Assembly (NCBI GenBank): GCA_030272585.1
Contig: BSYQ01000003.1
Span: 496,001 to 560,000, forward strand
DNA from: Bryopsis sp. KO-2023
Taxonomy: Eukaryota; Chlorophyta; Ulvophyceae; Bryopsidales; Bryopsidaceae
DNA length: 64,000 nucleotides
Direction of reading: 5' to 3'
In this document: positions 27,244 through 39,813 of the stretch, piece by piece
How the letters are laid out: each line of letters begins with the position of its first letter
How positions within the stretch are numbered: position 1 is the first letter of the stretch
Made by a program: the position numbers and the translations under genes
Notes under the pieces: model-generated
Seen by the model: only the letters and a program-made list of their open reading frames with translations
Databases searched by the model: none
What the model was told of the DNA's origin: nothing

Positions 27244-28758
27244 TCACTGCCGATTAGGCCTGAACCCATCTCCCATCACTGCCTTTTTTGGGTCCACAAT
27301 GAACTGATTTTCAGCATCTTCACTGTGGTACACACAGGAGACTTCTGGCTGATTGTTCAAATCACCAACATAAGCAAATGTGTTCATTCCTCTCTTGCAG
27401 AGATCCACCTGCAAAAATGAGACATCAATAATTTTTCTGATGAAATCCCCAATCTGATGAGTAAATGAATGGAAAATCAACAGGAATTATGATGTTCGAC
27501 TCAAATACTCGCATGCATTTGATGCCAGAGATGGGCAGAAGCAGAATACTGGACATACAAACACATAACCATCCATGCATCCTCCCTCCCACACTCCCCT
27601 CCCCCCAAACACGCACACAAAGGGTGCAAAAAAAATGAAATGAAATTAAACAAGACTTTAAAAGTTTTGGAGGAAAAGCTTTGCGCTGAAGCGTCAGAAT
27701 TAATCGCTGGGCAAAAACTGTGGAAAAACTGAATAAGCTTTTGTAGGACGCAGCAGTTTTCCAGCCTTACCTCCTTGTCCTTTACTAGGCCCCGTTTCTC
27801 CAGCACATTTACATTGCTCCTCCGCAAAATGCAACCAGGTTTCACCTCCGGTTGTGTTACATACACATTAAACCTAAAATTCAAAAAATAAACAAAATTA
27901 CTGACACAGGTGATTCACCCAAGGACTGCTTTCTGAGCAGTCAAAATAAAACAAAAACAGTTGGTGGAAACAAAGACCAACACTGTGCAGACAAGTCACC
28001 TCTCCTTTCTAGCAGCAAAATTTAATGAATTTAGACATCTCCTTTCCACCAACATGCAACAATATTTAACAATATATTTTTGGAATCAGTCCCTTCGATT
28101 CGAGGAGATATACACACTCAAATTTTGGTTTGTTTTTTCCTTGGGTTCCACCAAGCAATTTCTCCGATAAAAATATAGCAGATTTGAGCACCAAATCAGG
28201 ATTCTGCAAAGTCTCAGCCTTTCTTCTCGATTTCCCCACTCACGGATTGAAAGAAACGAATATCCTCTGGTCAAACACCATAGAGCTGTAGCCGTTCGCC
28301 ATGCAAACTTGCGAGTTGGGCGTTTGTTGGTCGATGATTTGCGTCGACGCAACGGTGCTGGGCTCCACGTTCACTTCCGACGCGAAATACACCCCAGCAC
28401 CCAGTCCAATTACGAAGGACGCAGCGATCAGGGCTTTCGTGAAACCCGAAAGTCCATCTCCACCTCCTGAGTTTCGGTTATTGCCGGGACCCTGAGGTGG
28501 TGGGGGGCCTCCCTTGGATGGACTCGCGGGCGGTGCATAGTCGTACGAAGAGGTCTCACTCCAGACATCGCGTTCACGCTCCACTCTCCCCGAGCGAGCT
28601 ACAACGACTCCTCTCGGCAAGAGCGAGCTCACGTGGGTTCGACATCCGACACCCGTGCGTAACCTCTTGTTTGGTCGGGAATAGCTCGGGCCTTCTCCGC
28701 CTGGGTGTAGCAAGGAAAACGCGTCTCGTGGGTACGTGATCGGCAGGAGAGGGGCCAT
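27244..28758 (-). CDS. DUF3172-like plastid membrane protein
   Basis: Three exons (28244-28758, 27771-27873, 27244-27408) with GT-AG borders and matching phase give 260 residues. The N-terminus is Ser/Arg/Pro-rich and fits a plastid transit peptide. A Gly/Pro/Asn-rich linker follows, then one membrane helix (~residues 118-137) and a conserved C-terminal domain with FNPFNVYV, QPGCILRR-like and CKRGMNTFAYVGDL motifs. This is the pattern I associate with DUF3172, a family of unknown function found in cyanobacteria and chloroplasts. The start at 28758 is chosen because the transit-like sequence follows it; an earlier in-frame ATG at 28815 is possible. Confidence 0.7.
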
Positions 28759-28992
28759 CTTGTTGGGATCGCACTCGAGAGGCCAGATTACTGGAAATGT
28801 ACAGAAACCCCTCATCGATCATAAAAAAGGAGAAATCCAACCAATCGCCCAGTTCATTCCGCAGCGCACAAAACATCAAATCGAGCCTGACCAATGTGTA
28901 CCCGACATTCGTTTTTCTCCTGGCTCCGAATCGTCCAAATCCCGCAGAACAAACGCTCGCATAGCAAGATTTTTTGAGTTTGCGCCCTTCTG

Positions 28993-29447
28993 TCACAGCC
29001 TCAAACTACCAACGATTTCCCGTTGTTTCACTTGTGTCGGTGTGGAAATAGACCACACCCCCACAAGATTTTGTTCTCTTTGTTCCGCTTTTGCAGCACT
29101 AATCCAAAAGCCATTGAAGCCCTTTTTAATCATGCGCTGGCGCAATAAAAGAAGTGTGCTCTGCGATCGTGTGGGCACTGTTTCAGCTTCAGAGCGCCAT
29201 CCTCCGGGTCGGTCCTGCAACAGCTCCTCAGCCACATCGATTTCTTGCGACTCCATTTCTGGGAACTGCGTTCCCTCCAACAAATTTCTTTCATTCTGAA
29301 TCTCACGCCACAATGACGTCTTGGACTTGGGCTTGAGCTCATCTCTGTCCAATTGGCGTCAAGAAATCCTCTATCTTTCAAGCTTTGACTACCCGAAGGA
29401 TGCATGTCTCCAGTTTCAAAAAAATCATTTTCAAATTCCACTTGCAT
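28993..29447 (-). pseudogene. Protein-like minus-strand sequence with a frame change
   Basis: Two overlapping minus-strand frames (29130-29447 and 28993-29352) each look coding over different parts. The first covers an acidic N-terminal stretch from the ATG at 29447. The second, from about 29350, covers a Glu/Arg/Gln-rich region ending at 28993. Switching frame by one base near 29350 would give one ~150-residue protein. Either there is an indel or an unseen exon border. No family is recognised. Confidence 0.3.
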
Positions 29448-30118
29448 ATTCTCGAGGGGTTTTGAACACCGGTGGGGTTGTCCTGCTGCCGTCTAAATGG
29501 GTGACTGGGAGTGTTACAAATAAGCTCTGACTAATATGCTAGTATGAAGCAGATGCAAGCGAATGCTGCATAGTGAACAGGCCAGCGATCTCGTGGCATG
29601 GCAAGGAGAACATCTGCTGCATCTTTTGTGCAATAAAGTGAAGGTTACGCATCGCCTACGCACCTTTTGCCGAATTCCATGGCCAACATCAAGGTTGTGG
29701 AACAGAGTTTGTACCAGTGGTTTATCATCGCATCACATGCAAGAAATTTCTCTAGCTTTGTGTTTGGAAAGTTTTGGAAAAGATGTATGTCTTGTTTGCA
29801 ACCTTGAAGGGGAAGCATCCATCCCCACAAGAAGAAACCTTTCGCAATTTGTCTTTTAATGAAGCTGTGTTGAACTGTCATTGAAGAAATCCATTGTTGC
29901 TTTCAATATCAATTTCTCAACAGCTGTCTAGCAAGGAAGAAATTGGATCATTTTGATGCAATATGAGGATTTGGAAAGTGGTTGATGCTTTTGTTTTGCC
30001 ACCTCAAGAGATTTATACGGGGGTTCCCTGCTAAGTTCAGTGACTGGTGTGTCTTAAACAGCACATCAATCCTCATCACACCCAAGCTAAAGTGTGAGTG
30101 AAAACTGGGGAAATATCC
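29448..30118. other. Intergenic, no gene supported
   Basis: No ORF with protein-like content or clear splice sites on either strand. Confidence 0.5.
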
Positions 30119-30212
30119 CGGCTATGATGGCATCCAAATAACATACAACACATCTGTCGGTTATTTCAGCTATTGCTAAATTCATTGTCCTCATGAAGAA
30201 GGACGGTGCATC
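30119..30212 (-). pseudogene. Ty3/gypsy reverse transcriptase relic
   Basis: About 31 residues on the minus strand resemble the RT core around the catalytic site: APSFFMRTMN, then CVVCYLDAII. The second catalytic Asp of the YLDD motif is replaced by Ala. No other pol domains are visible nearby, so this is an old degenerate insertion. Confidence 0.5.
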
Positions 30213-31883
30213 TAATGGTGGAATTACAGTCCAAGCATAAGCTCCACAATGTGACGACCCCAAAAACGTCGATACTGCGCCGGACTCCACGATCAACTGC
30301 TCAGACTGACCAGAGGCTTGTAGGTTCACCAAGGCTGCTTTGGATGTTTAGTAAATCATCTGTGGCAGAGAAAGACTGGCTGCACCACCACTCCTCTAGG
30401 AATGCTCAGAGTGATGCCACCTGATGGGGGAAGGAGTTGCACCATTTTTTAAATCTATTGATAATTTCGTTTGAAGAAGGGGGGGGGCGTTGCTCTGTGA
30501 TAAAAAATAAAAAATAAAACTGGAAGAAAACAAGAAAACGAGAGCAGCAGTGATGCAAGCAGCTGTACAAAAAAACGGACAAAAAGAGTGCCGGAACGAC
30601 CGGAGCAATGACAAATCCATTACATACAGCAAAACGATCAAAACATCCCCGAAAACCTGCCAAAAGCGAATGTCTCCTTCAACTGATCAATGGGGACTGG
30701 CAAAATCACACAAAGAGTAAGGACACTGGGGCCTAAACCAAATCATAAAACAAGCAAAGCATCGTTGAAAAAACACTCCCTCTCTTTTTTTTCCCACTAA
30801 CCCGACCGTTCATCTTTATGCTCCCTGCCCCAAAATGACAAACCCTCTTTTTTCACCATTCCAACCCTGCCTTTTTTTTCTTCCATTCTTTCCATTTCTT
30901 GGACAACTTTTCCCAAACCCCAACATATCATCATATCATCCTAAAACAACGCTGATTAAAGTCATATTTTTTTGTTCTCTCTTGCTTCTCTCTCACTCTT
31001 TTCTTTCTTGCATATTTTTTGGAGGAAAAAAAGAAAAAGAAAAAAGTGATAGGGAAAACCAGAACCCCTGGAAAATTAACCCATAAAGTACATCATCCCT
31101 GCATGTCCCAAAATTTCCATTCGTTTTTTTCTTTTTTTGCTTTGTGCTTCTTTTGCTCATCCAGAGGTAATCCTTTTTTTTCCTCTTTTTTTTCAACTTC
31201 CTTGTAGCTTCCTTTTTCCCTCTCTCACTCTCTCAAATATTTTTTCCCTTATCTGTCACTCTTTTTTTTTTTACTATTTTTCAGAAAGAGAAGCTACAGT
31301 ACAAAAAATCCATTCAAGTTTTTTTTTGTTGCTTTGCTTCCCCTCCCCCCCCCTTTTTTCCACACAGATAGTCGATAATGGAATGTCTCTATGTATATTT
31401 TTTCTTCCTTTTTAGGGGTAACCTGGAGCTTTCAGCACAATCAAAGAAATCTATTATTTACCCCGGCTTCCCCTCCTTTCTGTTTCTCTTTTTTTCTTTT
31501 CATCTGCTATGAAAAGTTGATGTTTTCCACCTCACATTTGAAATTTACTTTGTTTTCCACAAAAAAAAACCCATGAATACCAGACGATTTCGGTTCTCTC
31601 AAAACGAAACCATCAAATTAAAAAAAATATATATATATATATATTTCCAAAAAAAAAAACAAAAAACTCCCCTCTTGTTTTGTGGGCTCCCTTCTTCCTT
31701 TGGCTTTTCTTCTTTTTTTTTCTTCCTTCTTTTTCTGTTAGATTTGTTTTTTAAAAATGCGCACAGTGACAAATACGTATTTTTACGTCTTGATGGGGTG
31801 GAAAATATGTTTCTTGAAAAATTGGAAAAAAAAACAAACAAAAACCAAAAAATATTTTAAAACACTTGAAAAAAGCACACAAC
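30213..31883. other. AT-rich intergenic DNA, no gene supported
   Basis: Long T-, A- and CT-rich runs downstream of the ARM-PCMT gene. ORFs here are low-complexity Phe/Ser or Lys runs and are not credible. The part nearest 31883 is probably 3' untranslated sequence of that gene. Confidence 0.55.
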
Positions 31884-34800
31884 TCAACTTGTTGACCTGC
31901 GAGGGGTGAAATATTTTTCTGCGGTGGATGTCGATTGAGAACCTGAAAAATAACGTACAAAGAAAGAAAAAAAAAAGCAATCAATACACAAAAGAACTCC
32001 AACCCCCTGACTAATCGCAAAACAGCCATCAAAAAGTGTGCATTTCTTCGAAAGAAAGAAAAAACATCTAAATAGATAGACATTTTTTGGATGGATTCAG
32101 ATGATGCATATCAACAGATCTCTGTGTTTCGCTTTGCCCTTTTTTTCTTTTTTTTTCTTTCTTTCGTTCGACGTTTTTTTGCGGCATTCTTTTGCTTTGC
32201 CCTTACATCCATGACGATCCCTAGCTGGAAGAAAAAGTCTCCAAACATCTTCCAAAGAGCTGAAACAGCAACAAAAAATATTAGTCACCAGTATGACTAA
32301 TACAAAAACTGAGAATCTCAGTCCTCTTCTCAACACCAACAAATCAATGGCGATTTCTGCCCATGTTTTCACTGGTTATTTCTTTCGCAAGAAAAAGAGA
32401 ATTTTTTTTTAAACGACGTGCGTAGAAAAACTCGAGTCAGGATTTGCTTTCATGCTTGTGTTCAAAACCACACAAAAAAAAGCCATAAAGCCTGTTGAAT
32501 TCAGTTCCTTTTCTTTTTTTCAGCTGGACAATCTTTACCTCGGGAAAGGTGCTGATTTCCTCTGGATCTCCTGAACCTGAAAGCAAAAATTTCAGATGAA
32601 AAGTTATAACTAGCCGAACACACATGCCTGGTGTGACAGACATACCGAAGCAAGAAAAGGAAGAAATCATCACCCACCAAGATTGCTCACCTCGTCCTCC
32701 AGTGAACCTGTGTATAACCCAGCACTATTGGAGCCTATGTATCAACAGCAAGATATCGCGGCGTTCAGTCAATAACATATCGCTTTCTCCATTTCAGTGT
32801 TGAACGTTGTCATCATCAGTCTTTGTCAGTGTTTGTATTGCTCCCACTTTTCGACATGGAAAGAAGCTTCATATATATATCGAACCCCCATATCTTTTCA
32901 ATCCTTTTGGGCAGTGAGTATGAATCTTATTTTTTTTGTGAAGTTGGAGGCGTTTTCTCATACCTGTTGATGTTTCTGGGTCGTCGTTTTGTGAAGAAAT
33001 TGATGAATAATCGTTATGACATGGAGGAGCTGACATACTGCGGCTGAACGTCCTTCCTGGATATGATCGCATTCTTGGAATTTTTGACAGACTCCTAAAC
33101 GAAAAACGAGCAAAATCAGAAATAATAGTGATTTTTCTCCTTCTTATTTCGAGGTGAAAAAAAAGGAGTTCAAGAAATAAAGAAAAACTGGCCTCGAAGA
33201 GAAACAGTTAAGAAAAAAAAGGAAGAGAAAGGATGCTAAGCATGCATCTGTTCGTGTTGGGAAAAAACATAAAATAATAAAAAAGTTGTATCTTGTTTTA
33301 AAATAGAAGATGAAATGCAACAAACATTCAGGATGGTGTTTTACGAAACGCATGCATCGAAAACCATTGACAAAGGGGGAGGAAAATGCTGAAATCGTGG
33401 AAAAACCTGATTGATAAAATGCCAACTCACGGAGTCCTTCGTCCGGACGATGAAAGGGCTATATTGGACGAATGAATGCTGGATTCCGAAAGAGTCAATA
33501 CGGATTTCACCGACCGATCGCTCACATCACTCACAGTGTGGCAGCTTTCGTGAGGGGTGTATGCACACAGCAGCTCTGGACGGGATAACCCCAGCTCCTG
33601 GTGAAGAAAAATAACCAAATAAATAAATTTTAAAAACAAATCGAAAATAAAAATATTCTCTCAAGCAAGGAAAAGCATGTGTGAGTGTTTTTTGGTGCTT
33701 TTGTTATCTTTTGTTTTGGTAAGAAGAACAAATGGAATGTTTTTTCCATTTGTTTTATTATTTATTTATTCAATTTGAAAAAGTGGGGGGAAGGGAGGGA
33801 GGTTGATTTTCTTTTATGCAGAAAGCATTCACCTATATTTTGATGATCGTTGTTTATTTTCTCCTTTGAACAAAGTTTTGGAAGGACGAATTTGAAGCCC
33901 AGGAAAAACAACCAACATTTAAAATTAACATTGTATTCTGCGTGAGGTTTGGATAAATTTTCGTATTCTGTCTTTTGCCTTACATATCATAAACACATCT
34001 CCTTGTGGAAGCAAAACTAATTTTTTGCTAAGCCCGCTGATTGAAACAAATGGATTGTAGCAAACACCTGATGAATCAGCATCAGCTGGCCATCGCAGCA
34101 AACAATCATTTTGCCATATGGCGCAAGCAAACCCACCAACAGGTTGAGCGCCCCCTAAACACACACACACAATAATAATTTATGAAGAAAAGCTGAGTTT
34201 GAGGGGATATGTGTTTCAACAATTCTTTCGTGGCGAGAATTCCAGCAGCTTACGAACAAGATTTTCAGCCATCGCATATTCTCTTTGGAGTGGTGGTTTT
34301 ATTCTTCAGCTAAAATACATATCTGCTTGTAATTGATCCATTCTTTAAAAAATTGATTAATTAGTCATCAGTTGAAACAGTTAAAAAACATTAGTGGAAA
34401 TCAAGCTGGAGGTGGTGATTATATTCTGGCCAACAAATAGAAGGAGAACACCTCCCATCAGATTGCCGAAAAAGACTTTATTCAGTGACCACTGTTCTTC
34501 CCATTGCCGGACATCTTCATATTCATTTGATACATATCGGGATATTGAAATTTGCGCCTGTATGTATTGATCAGTGTTCCTTCGATGAATTCGTGCCATT
34601 TCTCACATACCCTATTGCATGATGCTGAGACGACCAAACGGTCAAATTTATCGGAGCTCTTGGCAATCTGTACGATATCTCCGGTCAGAAATTGGGGCCT
34701 CAATTCCCCAATGGGTCTTCCAGCCATCAATTTCTCAGATTGCCGCTCGGCAAAAGCACACCCTCCCATGTTGGCCTGGGAGTGATTCACACACAGAATC

Positions 34801-37800
34801 ACACATGTGAATTGTGCTTCTTTTTCCTTTGCAAAGCTGACTCTTTTCCTGGTATTTCCCTCTAAAAAAAAAGAGTGAAAAGAGTGACCTAGATACTTTG
34901 GTTGCAATGTAAAATGTGGTGACTGTCTTTGGACATTCGGAAATACATCGTAAAATCTTTTGTGAAAATCCTCCACAACCATCCTTCATTTTTCATACTT
35001 TCATTACTGAGGGATTTTTTGTGATCGAGCAAAAATATAACGGCGGTTTTGGAACATTTCCCTTTTTCCTTTAGCGTTAATAAGAGTCGATGGATGGAAT
35101 GCCTGTCTTGTGCACCTTACCTCCAAACCCACGGCTCTTCCTGACGGCGAAATCAAATAAGTGGCCAAACACACCAAGAACCCTGTGGAAGAGCCCACCT
35201 CAAGAAATGAGTGACCGGGGCTCAGATCCAGCGCTGCCAACATTTGCAAGTGAATGTGGAGGGAGGGCACGTCGAGGTCCAAGTCAGACATGACTATTGG
35301 AGCTCCAGTGTAGGCACGATCCACCTTTGAGAACAAGCCACAAAATGTCCAGGAAGCAGACAGAGGGAAATTTCCAAAAAACGCCCCTTTTTTAACAAAC
35401 TTCTTACAATTTTTTGAACCCTCTGGACTGATTCAGGGAGTGGAAGGGGGGTCCATGTGTACGAAATTCATGCGAACCGTGATATTTTTTTGGATCAACT
35501 TACAATGTATGTCTTGGACCCAGACATACAATATACCACTGAGCAAATAAACTGACAGAATATGCACGTACGAATGCCCAGCTGACACATTCTTTACTCA
35601 GAAAAAAAAACTTTTCTGTATATGTGTAGTCGACTCCGAACAACAGTGATTGGTCAAGATCGAACAGAGTAGGAGGAGTAGGAGAAAAAAAAAGAGCTTT
35701 TCAACATAAAAACACCTCATTTCGGCCGACAAACATGCCTCGTGGCACCATTCGTATTGCTTCCTCCGCAGCCAACTCCGGCCTGACATTCCACCTTGCT
35801 TCTGTAGTCGTAAGCATGCTGGTGATTCTGTCTTGCAGCCATATTTCGGTCTGAACCTCTGGCTTGAACTCCCCTTTCCCAAGCTGCTTCAGTGATTCAC
35901 AGCTCATTTCCACGAGGTCCCGAATTCCAGAGTTTGCCTGCAAAATATTCAGGAAAAAAAAAAACGAGGTGAAATTTGTGGTAGTGGCATTGAATTTCTT
36001 GCAGCTGATGCTGCAAACAGAGGATCCTTTGACTAAACTGGGAAACCCCCTTGTAGACCCTGTTTGAGTAGTGTTGTTCTGTTCTGTTTCTTCCAGCAAA
36101 AATATTAGGTAAGAATTAGCGTTTTGTTTTCTTCCCCGTTGTTCGAGAGTCCGAACTGGTATGTAATGGTTGACCTTTTTCTGGCTTGTTTTCCTTCTTT
36201 TTTCTTTTCTTGCAGGGAGGATTGTGAACGAATTTTTTTGAGTGGTTGCTTTGATCAACCTTGATGGATGTGCTTTTCACTAGGTCCACCTCCGACACCT
36301 ACCACATGCAGCAAGGCTGGCACGATCGAATTTGAAATGAGTTGTGAACGATTTGCAGGTGATTGACATAGATCATGAATGACTGCTGCGACCAGAGCTT
36401 GTACTTCCACAGTCCCCCTCCAGCACCGACGAACAAACACGGAGACCGCCCCTGCACCCGATCAAATTTCAGCATATCCCTCTTTGATCGAGGAGGTCGA
36501 TTGCTTTGTTTTCCAGCGGTCATATCCGTTCTAATTTTCCCCAGATATGAAAGCGGAGTAGTGGTGTTTTTGTTTTCCTGGCATTGAGCGAAATGCAAGT
36601 GATTTGGCTGAATGCCCAGTTCAAGAGATCACCTTGTGTGACAAATTGGGCTTCCACTCCTTTATCCACCCCCCTTAGCAAGAACAATGTCCTGATCACA
36701 TGCTTCTGGGTGGTTTCGCCCCCTGTGTCCAGAGCATTGAGGAAAACGTCCAAATTGCCACCCTGTGCACACTCTCTGGCTGCTTCCTTGTGACATGCCA
36801 GCATTTGTAACGCATGGGACGCCCCCTCCTGACCTCGCGCATTTCCTCCCTTCAGTACACCAATCAAAGGCGGAACGGCTCCTGAAAAAAAGCAGTCGAG
36901 ACGCACATATCTCAGCGCTCTACACCGCGTAGAACTCGGACTTCTGCAAAAACGCATGCACTCGAGTGTGGTCACACCCACCAGATAAGTACACTCGTGT
37001 CCGTACGCTCACTTCTTCGACGAGCTCGGCCAAGGCGCGCGCAGCGCTGGCTCTTCCTTCCTCAGACCCTGTTGTTAACAGGTCGATTAGGTTCGAGACG
37101 ATGCCAGGTTCAGAGAGCTCTCTACGCGAAAACGTCCAAACGACTTGTCAGAGTTCCCATTGGCACGCCAAGCCCTTGTCATCAGGTTGCTCTGCTATGA
37201 GAAAACACAAACCTGACGGCTTTGGGATCCCCAGCGGAGAGCTGCTCCACCACTCTTGCAGCGCGTTCTCTCAGTCGCGTGTCGCTCGAGTTCAAAATTT
37301 CCACGAGTTGCGTAATTTCGTCGCCACCCCAGTCGTCACCCTCAGTAATATCACCCAACTTGGATATTTTCTGCTTAAGGAGTACTGTGCACTCGGACAT
37401 TCTTTGCAGAGCTTTCGCTGCCGTGTCTCTGCTTCTTTGCGACTGCGCCTCTGCGGCAACCATAGCCAATATTTCGATACCACCTTGGTCGGCAATGCTT
37501 TCTGAGCAAGGTAGACAGCGCGACAAGACCTTGCAAACATCCACGGCTTCTTCTTTCACTGCTTGAAAGGGGGACATGCAGAGATCCAGCAAGTAAGGAA
37601 TAGCTCCAGCCTTCAGAATCTCGACTTGTAAGTCTTCTTTATCCGCTCCAATAAAGTAGAGAGCAATCAAGCAACGCTTTAGAAGACCAGGGTCGGGTGA
37701 CTGAAGCATTGTAACTAAGGTGCTCAGTCCACCCGACGCGACGACTTCCGCAGCGGAAGCCTCGCTGCGAGCCAGCCTGCCAATTGCGCGCAGGGCGCCC

Positions 37801-38342
37801 CTCAGCCCGTCGACCGATGTGCTGCTGGCCTGGAGCATTTCCACCAAAGCCCTGACGGCTCCACATCTTTCCATTTCCTTGCGCGAGTCAGCGACACTCG
37901 TCAAGGCCGACAGAGTGTACGCAGCGTAGAGTCTCCCCTTCGTCGTGCCTGTTTGAATCATCTTGACCAGAGGTTCCACCCCCCCAAGCCCTGCCACCAC
38001 CTCCTGTGACTGAGGCCCATCAGTAGTGTAGTCGAAAAGTACTTCGGCCGCCCACGCTTGTTCTTCTTCGGCGCCCTCTTTGAGCGTATTTATCAGCTGT
38101 TCCACGGTGGTCAAGGAAAATCTACGTGACGGTGTCTCTCCAAACAAGCCCAACTCGTCTGCTCGAGCTTCTTCGAAAGGCAAAGACCGGGCCCTGGTGC
38201 GTAGACTCTCTTGAGCAAGGTTATCACGCAGACACCCAGTTTCTTGGTCGGGCATCGACGAAAGTTCTGCAGAGTCCCACCGATAACCTAGCGCAGTGAA
38301 ACATTCCCTCAGCTTCCCTGCCAGTCTCACTTTTAGGGACAT
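31884..38342 (-). CDS. Armadillo-repeat / isoaspartate-methyltransferase-like fusion protein
   Basis: Fourteen exons: 37213-38342, 36982-37121, 36633-36881, 36303-36451, 35716-35937, 35121-35324, 34611-34826, 34068-34154, 33431-33597, 32964-33094, 32691-32707, 32539-32576, 32207-32259, 31884-31942. All phases agree, giving 953 residues. Residues ~70-560 are armadillo/HEAT-like repeats (G-G-V-E-P-L-V, GAVPPLIGVL, GAIPYLLDLC). Residues ~600-800 match the PCMT fold: MVPRGMFV, a SAM-binding FLEVGSSTGF, DKFDRLVVSASC, then LLAPYGKMIV. The C-terminal ~150 residues are Ser/Arg/Pro-rich. PCMTs repair isoaspartyl residues using S-adenosylmethionine. Motif I has GSSTG where GxGxG is usual, so activity is uncertain. 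The exon 7 acceptor (34827-34828) and the 17-bp exon are the least certain parts. Confidence 0.75.
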
Positions 38343-39048
38343 TCACGCCTGTGCAGGTTGTCCAGCGTGACGCCTTGGCTGCTAAGCTATCGACGAAGAA
38401 GAAAAGACGGCCAGCCCCGACGCAGGGATTCCTTATTGTGCGGTTGCGAGGAAAATGGTGAGAATGGTTCTTCGGTTCGTCGCGGAGCAGCCGATGCTGT
38501 CCAAAGGGACTTGAAACAATGGCGAGCATGCGTTGTGCGCTTTTTACTCAAACAGAGAAAAGTCTTGCATGTGCACTGTACCAGTGCGCGCTGGGAACCG
38601 TCCATGAATATTCACAATTTGTGAATCGTATTCCCATGTCCCCGAGCGAAGTGAATCGGTCAATTGTTCGCGAGGACGGAGAGAGGGCTGGAGTTGTTGA
38701 AACAAGGGAACGGAGAGCCCAGGTGCTGTCTTGGACGAAGAATTTGCCGCCCCGTACTTTGGCACACAAGCGCGAAACAATAGAATACCGGTCTGGGAAC
38801 ACAGGGACTGGAATTTGGCCTTGCAACGTGTTCGCGAAGCACCGATTCGATCGTTGGAGCCTGGCGACATCTCTCACAACACAGTGGCCTGCTGTGGTGC
38901 TTTCTGTTCATATTTCGATGCGATTGTACGATTATCCGTGCGTTAACATCGATTACCCCATCCCCTCAAGGTACAGAAATCACGTGTTCGATTTAGAAAC
39001 ACCAACAGCTTCTTGACTGCAGTCGGGGGTGAGGACGGGGAGGTCGTG
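38343..39048. promoter_or_regulatory. Shared upstream region of ARM-PCMT and NSE3
   Basis: 706 bp separate the divergent start codons at 38342 and 39049. ORFs here lie on both strands and look spurious. No TATA box is obvious, so it may be a TATA-less bidirectional promoter. Confidence 0.4.
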
Positions 39049-39813
39049 ATGGTGAGAATACGAGGTGCGCCCTCCTGTAGCCAGGCGAATGCTTCTGACG
39101 AGTTGGTGGTTTCTAATGGTCAGAAAACGAAGTTTGAAAAAAAAATGTTTGACATCCTGAACGAGTGCAATCCTCAAGAAGCCCGAGAAAGGCTCGCTGG
39201 CGGTGGGGTAGCTGCGTTGGAGTTAAAAAATGTGACGGGGTTTTTGGTGCGCTACTGTCTGTTCAAGAATGCTGCGTCACCGGGAGTGCCAATTCGTCGA
39301 AAAGAACTGGTCGACCAGCTGGGAAAGGGGCAGCGGTCGAATTATTACATTCGAATCGCAGCGGCGGAGCTCGCGTCTGTGTATGGTCTAGAGTTGAAGG
39401 AGATGTTCAGGGTGGTTTCTGCTGAAAGCGCTTCGACGGAAACTGTTTTCAGGTTGAGGTCGATGTTGCCCGACCCGCTCCTTCCTTTAATTCTGGACGA
39501 TACTGAGACTGCCATGCGTGGCTTCATTCTGGCGGTCGTCGCCCTGGTGACGATCAATGGAGGGAAAATGGAGAAGGAGGAGTTCCTGAACAACTTAGAA
39601 CAGCTTGGCTTTGTGGTTGGGGATCCCCACCCAGAGTTTGGCCAGTGGGAGAAGAAGTTACTGGAGGTGGTGATTCAGAGGAGGTACCTGATCACATACA
39701 AAGGGGCCAATGCAAGCGAAGAGTTCTACGCTGTGGGAGAGGCTGGAGTGGATGAATTTCCCGAGGAGGATATAAATGCATATGTCGAAAGATTGCTGGG
39801 CAGGGGTGGCTGA
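39049..39813 (+). CDS. NSE3: NSE3 / MAGE-domain subunit of the SMC5/6 complex
   Basis: A single-exon gene of 254 residues with a MAGE homology domain over nearly its whole length (~25-235): LVRYCLFKNAASPGVPIRRK in the first winged helix, then a Leu/Pro-rich linker (LPDPLLPLILD), then a second winged helix ending RRYLITYKG and EEFYAVGEAG. In eukaryotes NSE3 works with the NSE1 ubiquitin ligase and NSE4 kleisin in the nuclear SMC5/6 complex for DNA repair and chromosome maintenance. The first ATG in frame is at 39049; upstream the frame has no ATG. The lack of introns differs from its neighbours. Confidence 0.85.
   Translation: MVRIRGAPSCSQANASDELVVSNGQKTKFEKKMFDILNECNPQEARERLAGGGVAALELKNVTGFLVRYCLFKNAASPGVPIRRKELVDQLGKGQRSNYYIRIAAAELASVYGLELKEMFRVVSAESASTETVFRLRSMLPDPLLPLILDDTETAMRGFILAVVALVTINGGKMEKEEFLNNLEQLGFVVGDPHPEFGQWEKKLLEVVIQRRYLITYKGANASEEFYAVGEAGVDEFPEEDINAYVERLLGRGG

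Noticed and set aside
28736-29299. 187-codon plus-strand ORF upstream of the DUF3172 gene
   Set aside because: It is antisense to more protein-like minus-strand frames and lies partly over the DUF3172 first exon.
30406-31600. Several Phe/Ser-rich ORFs
   Set aside because: They follow T-rich low-complexity DNA on both strands.
38519-39016. 166-codon plus-strand ORF upstream of NSE3
   Set aside because: It lies in the divergent promoter region, has counterpart ORFs on the minus strand and shows no domain.
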